64,000 bases of DNA from the NCBI GenBank assembly GCA_963576565.1, contig OY755046.1:67493583-67557582 (forward strand), read 5' to 3'. Shown here in pieces: positions 12,474 to 23,199 of the stretch. A program made the position numbers and the translations under genes. The notes below the pieces were generated by a model that saw only the letters and a list, made by a program, of their open reading frames with translations, was not told the origin of the DNA and made no database searches. How positions within the stretch are numbered: the first letter of the stretch is position 1; each line of letters opens with the position of its first letter. This stretch comes from Aspidapion aeneum (Eukaryota; Arthropoda; Insecta; Coleoptera; Brentidae).

Positions 12474-12747
12474 TACAGACAGACAGACAGACAGACAGAC
12501 AGACGGCGCAACAAAAAAGTTTCAAAATGATCTGAAACGCAAAGATATATAAAAAATTTTGAAATCGGAGCAACTTTTTTTTTCTCGAAAAAATTAGGAT
12601 CACCATAGCTCACACTACTATAGTATAGTATATGTGTGAGCTAAAATATATATTAAAACTTCGCAGTTCTCTCTCTTAAGCGGACACCTCCAATAAGCGG
12701 ACAAAATCGACGTAACCGTAAGTGTCCGCTTATAGGAGGTTTTACTG
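11731..12747 (+). mobile_element. pogo-like transposon fragment, split by hairpin element
   Basis: 11731-11830 matches the 5' leader/coding start of the other pogo copies (ccgttttaatgcggagac... to the gcgggactgct segment). 12655-12747 matches their 3' end, with iterated gcggaca motifs and the terminus ending in ttactg before TA (12748-12749). The middle is replaced by the hairpin element at 11834-12646. The left TIR is missing. Other copies: 21840-22481, 41996-42612 and 59556-61410. Confidence 0.8.
11834..12646 (+). mobile_element. hairpin-ended element with (CAGA)n core, copy 2 (opposite orientation)
   Basis: Near-complete copy of 10617-11397 in the opposite direction. It runs from aaaatactctgccaatatat through hairpin 11863-11903, four iterated internal segments, the conserved core and the CAGA microsatellite (about 12393-12504) to hairpin 12607-12642 and the terminal ctaaaa. 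It sits inside the pogo fragment 11731-12747. With copy 1 it creates an inverted repeat of roughly 780-810-bp arms around a 436-bp spacer. Confidence 0.83.
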
Positions 12748-12749
12748 TA

Positions 12750-13129
12750 TTCTTTATAGTTTAAACACATTAATCCTTGTAGGTATAATATTTTTTTTCA
12801 ATAATCCCATAATTAAAATTTGATTGTTTTGATGACAGGATATATAAGGTCCTGTATTCCAACTTCATCAAAAAAAGTGCCTCTGTCGCGTCGTGGACAA
12901 AGTACTTTCCTGAATGTTAGTGAGTAAGCAATGTAACGTGTTCAAAAAACGCAAAAAGTGCGGAAACCGGTCAATCAGTGCGAAATTCCTGTCTTTAATG
13001 GTTTTCAATTTCAAAAAACCCGCGAAAAAACTTGAAGATAATAATAGTAGTGAAATGAGTTCCCATGTGGGAGAGGACCTCTTGAAGTTTATTGAAAAGT
13101 TTGAGGAAAAACATAATCCAAGCGATCCA
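12750..13129. other. unassigned AT-rich spacer
   Basis: Between the pogo terminus and the transposase relic I see no feature that I can support. Confidence 0.4.
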
Positions 13130-13920
13130 GGTTTGTTTAATTCTTATCTTTATTTATGTGCCAAAATTGGTGTTTTTCTCCCTTTTACCATAGATATCCA
13201 AACCAAACAAAATAAATTTGGCTTTTTGCATAGCCCCACAAAAAAATCATTGGGTGCCAAATTTGGTGATCTCGGAGGCCAGCTGATAGTACCTTGCCTG
13301 CTTGTAATAACCCGTCTCGGAACGGTGGCGGATTCAGGGGGGGCACTAGGGGCACTTGCCCCCCCCGAGAATTTTTTGAATATACAAAAAATGAGTAAAA
13401 AGTAATGTTTTTGCTAATAAATATTCAACATTTTTGCTTGCGGTGCATGAAAGTGTCTATTGTTAATATCATCAAAATTACAACCATTGACTAATTCAAT
13501 AAAATGCCGCTTAAAAAAATATATACCGTTTTTTACCAACAGAGAATGTCACCTAAAGTGCCCCCCCCCCCCCGAGAAGCACCTCTGGATCCGCCCTTGT
13601 CTCGGAAACGTTTCATTTGAAAGCACTCGCACAGGCAAGGTGTCATGAGCTGGGCAACCATCTTACATAAACCAACTTTGCTTAAAATCAACATTTGGCA
13701 CCTGTCAGATCGCAGGAATGATATGGTCCTGCAACAGAGCTAAATAATTTATCCCTTGTAAATTACCATTAAAGAAAAAAGGACCAAATTGAAAACGAAC
13801 TTTCGTCTGTAAAACAAATATTTCTTATAAAATTTTCATCCTGATTCGCTTTTTTAATCATGGTTTCACAAAACTCCATTCTTGGAAACTGATTTCTGGG
13901 AATCATGTCGTTTCAAAATG
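13130..13920 (-). pseudogene. DDE-superfamily (IS630/Tc1-like) transposase relic with MITE inside
   Basis: Minus-strand reading from about 13880 gives FCETMIKKANQDENF, then a FTDE segment (first catalytic Asp region), NLQGINYLALLQDHIIPA, SWFM.DGCPAHDTLPVRV (second catalytic Asp region) and NETFP. After skipping the MITE at 13323-13599 it continues RRVIT and WPPRSPNLAPNDFF (third catalytic Asp), followed after a one-base shift by WGYAKS. The order matches eukaryotic transposases with the DDE/DDD fold. Stops and frameshifts make it a pseudogene. The plus-strand open frame 12914-13405 is a shadow of it. Confidence 0.8.
13323..13599. mobile_element. hAT-type MITE with 8-bp target duplication TCTCGGAA
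   Basis: Ends read CGGTGGCGGATTCAGGGGGG at left and CTCTGGATCCGCCCTTG at right. The 8-bp duplication TCTCGGAA flanks it (13315-13322 and 13600-13607). It is 277 bp long and non-coding. The same family, in the opposite direction, lies at 61776-62054 with its own 8-bp duplication. The 8-bp duplication and GTGGCGG-type ends are hAT traits. Confidence 0.9.
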
Positions 13921-14251
13921 TTTAAGACGGTTAAGGGTGAAATATATAGTCTATGGTCCCTATAATTTAATCTACCTGTATACTTTAGTACTTATAATAA
14001 TTTATTAATTACCTTTAATTGTGGTATTAAAAACAATTATGTAACACACGAAACTATATTTAATTTACTGATCAAAAAACTAAGAATAACAAAAAAAGTT
14101 ACCATTTGGTTTTAAAATTTGGTGAAAAACAAATATAATGGAGCAATCACTAGGCGTTTTCTGAAAATTTAAATTAAAAAAAAGTGGGATATAATTGACT
14201 CAGAAGTAAATGAGACATTAGGTATTAGAACCTCTATCTATTTTAAAACTA

Positions 14252-15491
14252 TATATATTTATCGGTTTCACAAAGTTTAACGTCTTCCGATACCCAATCT
14301 CCACTCGTTTCTGTTTGCCCATAATTCATCATCTAGGCCTCTTATTCTTATTTCACTGTCTATTCCTTCTCTCCAGCTTTTTCTCGGCCTTCCTCGTTTT
14401 CTTCGGCCAGTTGGTTTCCATTGTAATATTTGTTTAGGTAGTCTTCCATCATCCATTCTTTGTACATGTCCGTACCACACCGGTTGTTTTGTTCTTATAT
14501 CATCCACTAAAGTACGTTCACCCACTGTCATAATTTCTCTTATTCTTTGATTTGTAACTCTTTCTCTTTTTGATTTCCCTGCTACTCTTCTGCAATAGTC
14601 CATCTCCATAGCGGAAAGCATTTTTTCTGTTCTATATTTGATTGGCCATACTTCTGAGCCGTATGTAATAATACTTTTTACAATGGTGTTATATATAAGC
14701 TTTTTGTTAAGTTTTGATATACTTTGGTCCCAAATTATTCCATTTAATAAAGTTATTGCTTTTCTTCCTTGTACATTTCTATCTTTTATAGCTTTGTCTA
14801 GTGTTCCGTCAGCTGTAATTTTTAGACCTAAGTATTTATCACAGTACTGAATTAGCTGCCCAGTATTTAAGATTAGATCCTGTTTCGTTCCACCAATACA
14901 CATATACTCTGACTTATTGATATTAACCACTAGTCCCCACTTATTGTACTCTGCTATTAGTTTTCGTGTCATATATTCGAGGACGTCATAATTCTGAGCC
15001 ACCACTATCTGATCATCGGCGAAACATAAAGTATACAAGGTGGTTTCATTGAACGGAATTCCCATGTTTTAGCATTTTCTCTTCCAGACTTTAAGGACTT
15101 GTTCCAAATATATCTTGAAGAGCGTAGGCGAGATACAGCAACCTTCTTTAAGACCTTTATTTACTTGAAAGCCTTTAGTTAGTTCTGCTTTTATTTAAAC
15201 TTTTGCCTTACTATTGCGGTATAGCTCTTTGATGGCCTTAATTAGTTGTACGCTTATGTTTGTCTTTTTCAACACTTTCCAAAGTAGATTTAGTGGTATA
15301 CTATCATACGCCTTCTGCAAATCTACGTAAAGCAGATGCAGCTCTTGTCCGTATGCCATTTTCTTTTCAATAACTTGGGTTATACAAAAGAGATGATCTG
15401 AAGTCGATCTACCCGCCCTGAAACCGGCTTGTTCTTCTGCCTCCATATCTTTATATTCGCTCTCCACTTTATTTCTTATTATTTTGTTATA
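14252..15491 (-). mobile_element. RTE-type LINE (family I), copy A, with 13-bp target duplication
   Basis: 5'-truncated copy flanked by TATTTTAAAACTA at 14239-14251 and 15492-15504. Minus strand: RT fingers with EQAGFRAGRSTSDHLFC and motif A LLYVDLQKAYDSIP (about 15440-15280); after frame damage near 15065-15195, motif C LCFADDQIVVAQ (about 15030-14995). A long open C-terminal half (262 aa, 15065-14277) follows, with a KYLGLKI thumb, SIITYGSEVWPIK and a basic tail containing WYGHVQRMDD, GRRKRGRPRKSW and NEWRLGIGRR. The 3' end is cggtttc...tatata. The open C-terminal half suggests fairly recent insertion. Confidence 0.92.
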
Positions 15492-15504
15492 TATTTTAAA
15501 ACTA

Positions 15505-17829
15505 ATCCGCATAAAAAAAAAAATTGAACTTAATATAGGTACCTAACTTGAACAAGCTTGAACATTTTATTTGATTTGTCCCACTCAATCTAAACAGAAT
15601 ATAAATAGTCAAGCTAAAAAAAAGTTTATGTGGACATGCATCTAGATAAAGTTGCCGATCCATTTTTTTTATCACGCATCACGTTACCCTAACACGCAAC
15701 GCCCCCTTCAAACCTTACCCTTTTTGCGATTACCAAGGGGGGGTTAATATTTAGAGGAAACACAAAAAAAGTAAAAATAGTTACATTTTTAAAACATGAT
15801 TTTTGGGGAAAGAATGCGTCGTCAACACCACGAAGTTGCGTTACTGATTTTTTACTATTTTAGAGGAGAGCGTTGAATTTTTTTTTTATTTTCACATAGC
15901 AGCTCTGACAGCTGTCAAAATAAATTTAAATATGGTAAAGGCTTCTATACTACTTGGAAATTAGTTAAGCCCCTTCGTGGATTTGTAGTGCGAGTTTTTT
16001 TATGTATGTTCCCACATAGCACAAAAATCACATCAACATTAAATTAACGTGAACAAAAATAACAAAGTTTTTTTTTTACTTGAAAACAACCTCATAACAT
16101 GTAATATTTATTTTGTTAAATCTACATGCTCAAAGATAACTTAAAAACATGAAGAAATCAAGCTATAAAAATATACTTTTTGAAGAATTTTCTGGTGCAG
16201 TGTATATAACGTGTTTTTTACCCTCGTTATTTTCATGTACCAAATTCACACTTAAAAAGTCCTCCACAACATGTTCTAAAACGCCACTAGATTAAGACTT
16301 CTCAAACCTACTAACTTTCTGCGTCTTTTTTGGTCACGTTTTTTTTATAACATTTTTTTAACTTAAAAGAGACGCGAAAGGAAGTTATAAAAGTTCACTA
16401 GTTTAAGACTACAACACTTCAAGACAATTTTAAAGATGGCACTCAAGGCAAGACAAAATATCTATATATCTATCTATACATTATGTTTTTTATAAAAGCT
16501 AAACAAGATTTTTTAACAGTAAACACTTTCGCAGAATATTATTGTGTCTTTATCAGGTTAATAACAGATGCGTCGTGATCGTGAAGGATCAGGGATCAGT
16601 TCCTTAAAAGATTTTTGGAGTTTAGAGGCCAAAGCACTGCCTGATAGATTTTGTCAAAGTGAAAAATCCCGACAATAGGTGGCGCTGCTGCTAGTAAAAT
16701 CTCAAAAATATTCCGTAGAAAAGTCATGCAAGTCGCGTTTTAAAATTCGTGTAGAAAAGGCGTGAATCTAATGTGATTTTAACGTAAAAATCACTTGAAA
16801 CTAACGTAAAAATATTGCTGTTTTAATTTTATAATGGCGTTATTACAACGCAGTTTTTAGCAACGTTATTTTTTATAACGTTAATAAATGACCTATTAAG
16901 CTTGTTTTCATATATGAAATAAACGTTTTTTTCTAGCAGCTTTTAAAATCAACGTTTTTTTTTCTCACGCCTTTTTTACGTGTTAAACACGTGATTGTGT
17001 GGGTTGGTAGGCTTATCTAAAAACCGAATTTTTGTTAAGGTCACTGTATCACGAAGTTCAAGGAACTGGTTCGGTTCGGTTGGGAAATTGCTTTTCACAA
17101 ATTTTTGCTTTTGACTTTTGTGACTAACTAACTATAGAGAAATTAGTTATGAATTGTTCGCAATAAAAGCAATTTAATTGTCGTTCTAGCAAGGTTAATG
17201 TCTCAAAAAATAAAAAAGATTTTGTTATTTTTTAAAAATATTATAAAAATTCTAGATTGAGTAAGATGAATCGATGGATTTTTAAATTTTTACCCGGTTG
17301 AAAAGTGAATATATTTCAGAGCTTCAAAACAAAGTCACTAGACCCACTTGCCCTATTCAAAATATAGGGGTAAAATATACCCTTCGAAGGGGGTTCGTGC
17401 TACAAAAATTTTAAGAAAGCCAAAAAGTGTCTCCCTCGTAAACAAAATCGACGTGTCCGAGCGTTTCTCCAAATTCGCACTCTAAATACCCAAAAAGGCC
17501 TCTGTTTCGATGTTCGTGAAACACCGTGTATAGAGATCACTGGCTGCTAGTTGGGTGTATGATTTTCATAATCTGAGGGCACGGCAGTGCCTCGCCAAGT
17601 TCGCGCGCCGTAACCATCTTTTCTGGAAACATTTCAGCCGATATTTGACCTACCTAAAACTCTACGTCGGAATGAGCTACGAATCTCAAACTTGGCACAG
17701 TCGTAGATCTACATGGAGTTAACAACCCCTCCAAGTTTCATGGAATTCCATAAAGTAGTGAAGTAGTTACGAAATTTCAAAAAACGTTGAAATTGCCACT
17801 CACTAACTGACTCACTCACTCACTCATGT
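15505..17829. other. unassigned stretch with a possible TIR element (about 16006-17012)
   Basis: No gene was seen. A candidate non-coding element runs from gttcccacatagcac (about 16009) to gattgtgtgggttgg (about 17012), with TA on both sides (about 16005 and 17013). Its ends are imperfect inverted repeats (CCCACATAGCAC against CCCACACAATCAC). Inside, aacgtt, taacgt and acgtgtt words recur, especially 16740-16985. 17580-17830 carries a gtttcatggaattcc segment and an actcact run leading into the next array. Confidence 0.4.
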
Positions 17830-18680
17830 ATAGATCATCAATATTCTACTGTACTTCCAGACATGCTACAAAGTTGAAATTTGGCAGACTAATAGAAATT
17901 ATGACCAAACCCCTGGAAAAAATCAAAAAACCACAAAATTTTGATTTACTCCCCTCCCCTTTACATTTAAAGTTATGTAAAAGTAGCATCGCCCACTTCC
18001 AGAAATGCTAGAGAGTTGAGCTTTGGCAGACTGATAGGAACTATGATACAACTATAGGAAAAAATCAAAAAACCCCAAAATTTTAATTTACTCCCCTCCC
18101 CTATACATTTAAAGTTATGTAAAAGTAGCATTGCCCACTTCCAGAAATGCTAGAGAGTTGAGCATTGGCAGACTGAGAGGAACTATGGTAAAACTATAGG
18201 AACTATGGTAAAACTATAGGAAAAAATTAAAACACCCCAAAATTCTAATTTACTTCCTTCCCCTATAAATGTAAAGTTATGTAAAAGTAACACTGCCCAC
18301 TTCCAGAAACGCTAGAGAGCTGAACTTTTTAAGAAAGAAAAACAATATGATAAAACCATGGGAAAAATTTTAAAAAGTCCAATATTTTAATTTACTTCTC
18401 TCTCCTATAAATGTAAAGTTATGTAAAAGTAACATTACCCATTTCCAGAAACGCTAGAGAGCTGAGCATTGGAATGCTGATAGGAACTGTCATAAAACTA
18501 TAGGACAAAATTTAAAAACACGACAATTTTAATTTATTTCCCTCCCCTATACATGTATAGTTATGTAAAAGTAACATTGTGCACTTTCAGAAACGCTAGA
18601 GAGCTGAGCTTTGGAAGGCTGATAGGAACTACGCTAAAACCATGGAAAAAAATTAAAAAACCTCAAAAATTTAAGTAAGG
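17830..18680. repeat. tandem array, about 143-bp unit, six copies
   Basis: Units share cttccagaaatgctagagag, a ttggcagactgataggaact segment and atgtaaagttatgtaaaagt. The cttccag/ctttcag landmark recurs near 17857, 17996, 18139, 18298, 18441 and 18583. The third unit has a small internal duplication of aactatggtaaaactatagg. The last unit decays at about 18680. No coding capacity. Confidence 0.88.
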
Positions 18681-18764
18681 CATTGCAAAAGTTTTGAACA
18701 ATATTCCGCATATTTTACTACTTTAAAAATTAATTATTATCCAATTCTTTAAAAAAGAAGTGAA

Positions 18765-19139
18765 ATCATAACAAAAACATTTCATGTAAAAAAAAGCCAA
18801 GTACGCGAAAATGGCATTCCGTAAAAAGAATTGAGATAAAAGTAAAGCCAATTTCTCCAATACAAATTTCAAAATGAAAGGTTCTTACTAGTTTGGAAAT
18901 ATTTTTCTAAACTTGGCTATTACGGCTGTAAATGACTCTTAGGCACAGTGCTAAATTGAACATAAAGAAGTTTGGCTGTAATAGCAAAGTTTAAAAAAAA
19001 ACATTTCCAGGCTAGTAAGAACCTTTCATTTTGAAATTTGTATTGGAGAACTTGGCTTTACTTTTATCTCAATTCTTTTTACGGAATGCCATTTTCGCGT
19101 ACTTGGCTTTTTTTTTACATGAAATGTTTTTGTTATCAT
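18765..19139. mobile_element. foldback (inverted-repeat) element abutting the PAS exon
   Basis: Left arm 18765-18931 and right arm 18967-19139 are inverted copies: for example gccaagtacgcgaaaatggc at left against gccattttcgcgtacttggc at right, and the two ggttcttacta/tagtaagaacc blocks. The loop is only about 35 bp. It ends 35 bp before the exon at 19175, with the exon's polypyrimidine tract following it directly. A transcript of this intron could fold into a hairpin of about 170 bp next to the acceptor. Confidence 0.9.
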
Positions 19140-19174
19140 ATACTCTTCCTTATATTTTTTTGTTTTTTTTTCAG

Positions 19175-19408
19175 ATCGTTCATTTTTGGTGGCCAACTAC
19201 TCACGTCCAGGACAATGCAACATAATTTATTGTTCCGACGGTTTTTGCCGTTTGGCGGGTTACTCCAGGGCCGAAGTGATGCAAAGGTCTGCATCTTGTT
19301 CTTTCTTGTGTGGACCTCTAACCTCCCAACAAGCCGTCAACGGCCTAAAGGAGGCTCTCCAAAAGGGAGTGGAGAAACATGCCGAAGTACTATATTACAG
19401 GAAAGATG
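19175..19408 (+). CDS. sei: ERG-type potassium channel (sei-like), exon encoding most of the PAS (eag) domain
   Basis: Internal coding exon. The acceptor is a T-rich tract ending in cag at 19172-19174; the donor gtatgt begins at 19409. The exon enters in phase 1 (last two bases of a codon, xAT) and reads D-R-S-F-L-V-A-N-Y-S, then IIYCSDGFCRLAGYSRAEVM, a SCSFLCGPLTS segment, VEKHAEVLYYRKD and the first base of a Gly codon. The YCSDGFC...GYSRAEVMQR core and LYYRKDG end are hallmarks of the N-terminal PAS domain of KCNH channels. In ERG channels this cytoplasmic domain docks on the cyclic-nucleotide-binding homology domain and slows deactivation. RKDG and the downstream exons favour the ERG/seizure branch over Eag or Elk (family knowledge). 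The start-codon exon was not recognised in the window. Confidence 0.93.
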
Positions 19409-20004
19409 GTATGTATATCTGAGATTTAAGAGTCTTGTCTTGCCAGGGTTTTGCATAGAGTTTATTTTCCAAACAATAATAATTAGAATATAATAATTGT
19501 TTTGGCCTAAATGCAATAGCAAGAAAAATAGCTTTGTTATGTCTTGATTTGAATTTTTACCTTCCCAGTCCGCGTAGCAATGGCTAGAGAAGGTATTATT
19601 TTCGACGAATTTTTTTTTTCAGGTATCGCCGAAAATTTTTTATTTGGGTTTTTTTGACTAATCTTAGCAAAGTTATCGGGTACGGTTTTTTATTTATTTC
19701 GAGCCCTTAAACGAGGGTATCGTAGTTTGTGTATATAAAATAAATATAAAACAGTTTTAAAAACGTTACAAACTTTAATGAATACAAAATAAAACTCTGT
19801 CGCAATTTACAAATTGTTACAAGACTTTTTTTATGACCTATAAAACAAACAAAACCCAAAATATTAAAATAAAAACTTACCAAAATAACAAACTACTAAA
19901 TGATCTTCAAATAGACAAATTTGACTATTTATTTTAGAGGTTTTAGTGTAAGATCAACAAAACTTAGAATGTGACTACCGACTTTTTTCCACAAAGTTTG
20001 GGTT
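19409..20004. other. intron start with dispersed-repeat fragment
   Basis: From about 19560 to 19650 a fragment reads caatggctagagaaggtatt, inverted relative to the family member at 36285-36715. The rest is AT-rich with no recognisable feature. Confidence 0.45.
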
Positions 20005-20625
20005 TTTATGAACGGTAGGCTGGACCTATGTGATGAGTATAAATACTTAGGTCTAAAAATTACAGCTGACGGAACACTAGACAAAGCTATAAAAGATCGA
20101 AACGTACAAGGAAGAAAAGCAATTACTTTAATAAATGGAATAATTTGGGACCAAAGTATATCGAAACATAACAAAAAGCTTATATATAACACCATTGTAA
20201 AAAGTATTATTACATACAGCTCAGAAGTATGGCCAATCAAATATAGAACAGAAAAAATGCTTTCCGCTACGGAGATGGACTATTGGAGAAGAGCAGCAGG
20301 GAAATCAAAAAGAGAAAAAGTTACAAATCAAAAAATAAGAGAAATTTTGACAGTGATTGAACGTACTTTAGTGGATGATATAAGAACAAAACAACTGGTT
20401 TGGTACGGACATGTACAAAGAATAAATGATGAAAGACTACCTAAACAAATACTACAATGGAAACCAACTGGCCGAAGAAAACGAGGACGGCCAAGGAGAA
20501 GCTGGAGAGAAGAAATAGACAGTGAAATAAGAATAAGAGGCCTAGATGATGAATTATGGGCAAACAGAAACGAGTGGAGATTGGGTATCGGAAGACGTAG
20601 AAGTTTGTGAAACCGATAAATACAT
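20005..20625 (+). mobile_element. RTE-type LINE (family I), copy B, 3' end only
   Basis: Only the C-terminal third remains. An open frame (20008-20610, 200 aa) carries CDEYKYLGLKITADGTLDKA, a KLIYNTIVKSIITY segment, LVWYGHVQRINDERLPKQIL and GRRKRGRPRRSW, ending in WRLGIGRRRSL. The terminus is gaaaccgataaatac. It is 5' truncated, with no motif A or C. The intact frame suggests a young insertion. The 200-aa ORF is a LINE fragment and not a host gene. Confidence 0.9.
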
Positions 20626-21839
20626 ATATGGGTTTGACCTAAATAATCCATTATCCCCTCTTTGAAGAGCTTGGAAAAACTAAGTCAGTGGCGTTGCTGA
20701 TAATCCTAAAGTTTACTTTACATTCTAGCTAATGAGCTAAACAAGTACACCTAAACGAAAACAGAGATAAAATAACATTTTATAGACAACACTTTCCAAT
20801 CTCACAGTTTTTCCATAGCCAATCACTTTGAAGGAGAAACACTCTCTTTACTTGATGTATCCCCACGCTTAACCATTACAAGTCCCACTTCACTTTATTA
20901 CTGTATATTATTTCTGTGCGCAACACGATAGCTCCTAAACTGATGAAACGATTTTCATAAAATTGTCAGGTAAAATAGTGTTTGACACTCTAACGAGCTG
21001 ATTAGATTTTGGTCAAAATTCATTTATGCTAATGACAGTTTTTTGACATTAAATTTTTTTTAAAATAGCTAATTTTTAACGGAGCATTGTATCAATGTTC
21101 TGAGATATTTACAAAAAACTTTTTCAAGGCTGATATATCCTGGCTATACTTGAAGTGTGCTAATAGGCTAGCATTTATTTTTTTTAAATTTCAACATTTA
21201 TTCGAAAACTATTACCCAAAGAGTACAGATTTTTTTCCTTTTTATATCAGAATGTAACCAAAGACCAAAGGATATGAATATTAGATTTTTTATGTGCAAA
21301 AATTAGTTTTATTGGTCAGTTTATTTGAGTTTTATTTAATTCAGAATTTGCTGTTTCTGAAAAATGCACAAAAACCCAATTATCAAAATCAATACGGACC
21401 GGCCCGCATAAAAATTATAATCGAATCAAAAATAAATCAAGAAATAAAAACACGAATGGCTAAAATTTTACGATATTTTATGCATGGACGTATGAAGAAG
21501 GGGGGGAGGGGGTTGGTGGTTTAACGTAAAAATAGATTTTGTTAAAAATATTAATTTTTCTACTTTTAACATGCTTTTAAATCAAAGTGTTAAAACGTCT
21601 AACCCCCCCTCAAGACTATTTTTTGTATACGCCATTGTTTTATTTATGATACGATGTATATAACAGTGCGAGCCGAATTTTATTGCGATGTTTAAAAACT
21701 AATAAAAAATTATTAACCTTTTCACAAAACCAAAGGAAAATTTTGATAAACAGTTTTAACAAGCCAGGGACGTAACCAGGCCATCTATTTATACATTACT
21801 TATAGGGTATTACACTAAATATTTCTACTTACGAATAGA
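20626..21839. other. dispersed-repeat copy and unassigned sequence
   Basis: About 20880-21130 is a copy of the repeat family at 36285-36715 in the opposite orientation, with caacacgatagctcctaaac, a cgagctgattagattttggt segment and a tgctaatgacag segment. The remainder has no supported feature; the stretch around 21500-21620 has G- and C-rich runs in otherwise AT-rich DNA. Confidence 0.5.
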
Positions 21840-22481
21840 CAGTGAAACCTCCTATAAGCGGACACTCACGGTTTCGTCGATTTTGTCCGCTTATTGGAGG
21901 TGTCCGGTTATGAGAGAGAACTGCGAAATTTTAATATATATTTATTATCAATTTCCGCTGGTTGAGTTTTTCCGATGTTATATTTTTCAGCGATCTTCGT
22001 GCTGATAGATGTTCCTTCTCCGAAACGTTAACAACTTCCATTTTTTTACGTAAACTAAGAAGTTTTTTACTAGGCGCCATTTCAAAGAGATCTATTACTA
22101 CCCAACTGAACAATAAAAATAAAACACAGCAGTCCCGCCGAATAAAATATGTTGTAAATACGACAGAGGTATTTAGTCTCCGCATTAAAACGGAAAGAGG
22201 CAATTCCCCGGCTGCAGAGTGTGTTGTTGCCAACATATTAAATAATATTTATGCCCATGTCGTGCAGCGATCCGTCGCATTGTCAGAGGTTCGCGTATGG
22301 TTAAGGAAAGTTTCAAAAATTTTTAACCCAAAAAAATTTTCTGCGTCCGGTTATTAGAGTGTCCGGTTATAGGAGTGAATTTTACATGTAAAGAAATAGG
22401 AAAGAGCTTGGTTTCAACAAATTTGTCCGCCTAAAGGGAGTGTCCGCTTAATACAGGTGTCAGCAAGGAGAGGTTTCACTG
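21840..22481 (-). mobile_element. pogo-like transposon, deletion derivative with both ends
   Basis: Left end CAGTGAAACCTCCTATAAGC and right end complement of CAGTGAAACCTCTCCTTGC, with repeated gcggaca/tgtccgc motifs near both ends. On the minus strand a 101-aa frame (22236-21931) includes MAPSKKLLSLRKKMEVV, the N-terminus of the pogo/CENP-B-like helix-turn-helix DNA-binding domain, then degrades. The catalytic region is entirely missing, so this is a non-autonomous relic. The right flank is TA. Confidence 0.88.
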
Positions 22482-23199
22482 TATTCTTTATTGAAATGAG
22501 AAGAAATTAAACCACATAATAATGCAAAACAGATCAATCATATTTGAAGGGTTAAGGGAAAAACAAGGAATGTCACATTGACTGTGTTTTGAGATAATTA
22601 AAAATTTAGCATTTGGGAGTGAATATCTTTAAACCAAGGTATTAAGGAAATGATATAAATTTATATTTGTTAAAGAAAAAGTATGATCTAATAAATACAC
22701 ATTTTATTAAAATTTTTCGAGAACAGATAAAAGAAATAAAAAAGAATCTTAACTACACGAAAAAAACCAAAAAAACAATGAATGTCACATTGTGGAGCTC
22801 TGGATGCACACACTTCCAGCAAAGCGAAAAAATATCACTGCTAATAAAAAAAAAGAAAAAAAAAAGGTTTGCTTGCCCTTACTGGTAAAGTAAATCCTAT
22901 TATTTTTAAGGTAAGGCAGTGTAATAGGCCTGAGCATCACGTTTACAAAAACTCATCAGTGTCATCAGATTTTTGTATTTTGCAGCAGGAATTGGTAATA
23001 GATCTGAAAATTTAAAATCAAAATGATAATATTTTTTGACAGACTCACATTAAACAAACTTGTCAAAAATGTGTCTTATTTTAATGTGTTATAGGCTGTA
23101 CTTGTTTTGCAGACACAAAGAATCAAATTGCCAATATGACAAACAGTTTCCAAGTGCAAACATTTTTAATATTCGGAAAATACTTTAATCTGAAATATT
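22482..23199. other. unassigned intronic sequence
   Basis: AT-rich, with no recognisable repeat or coding feature. The open frame 22667-22888 is Lys/Asn-rich and unsupported. Confidence 0.35.

Noticed and set aside
12914..13405. 163-aa plus-strand open frame
   Set aside because: The opposite strand carries a recognisable transposase relic, and the frame runs into a MITE; it is a shadow.
1..19174. Search for the first coding exon of the ERG channel (start codon and PAS cap)
   Set aside because: No segment resembling the conserved N-terminal cap with a phase-1 donor was recognised, so it is probably further upstream.
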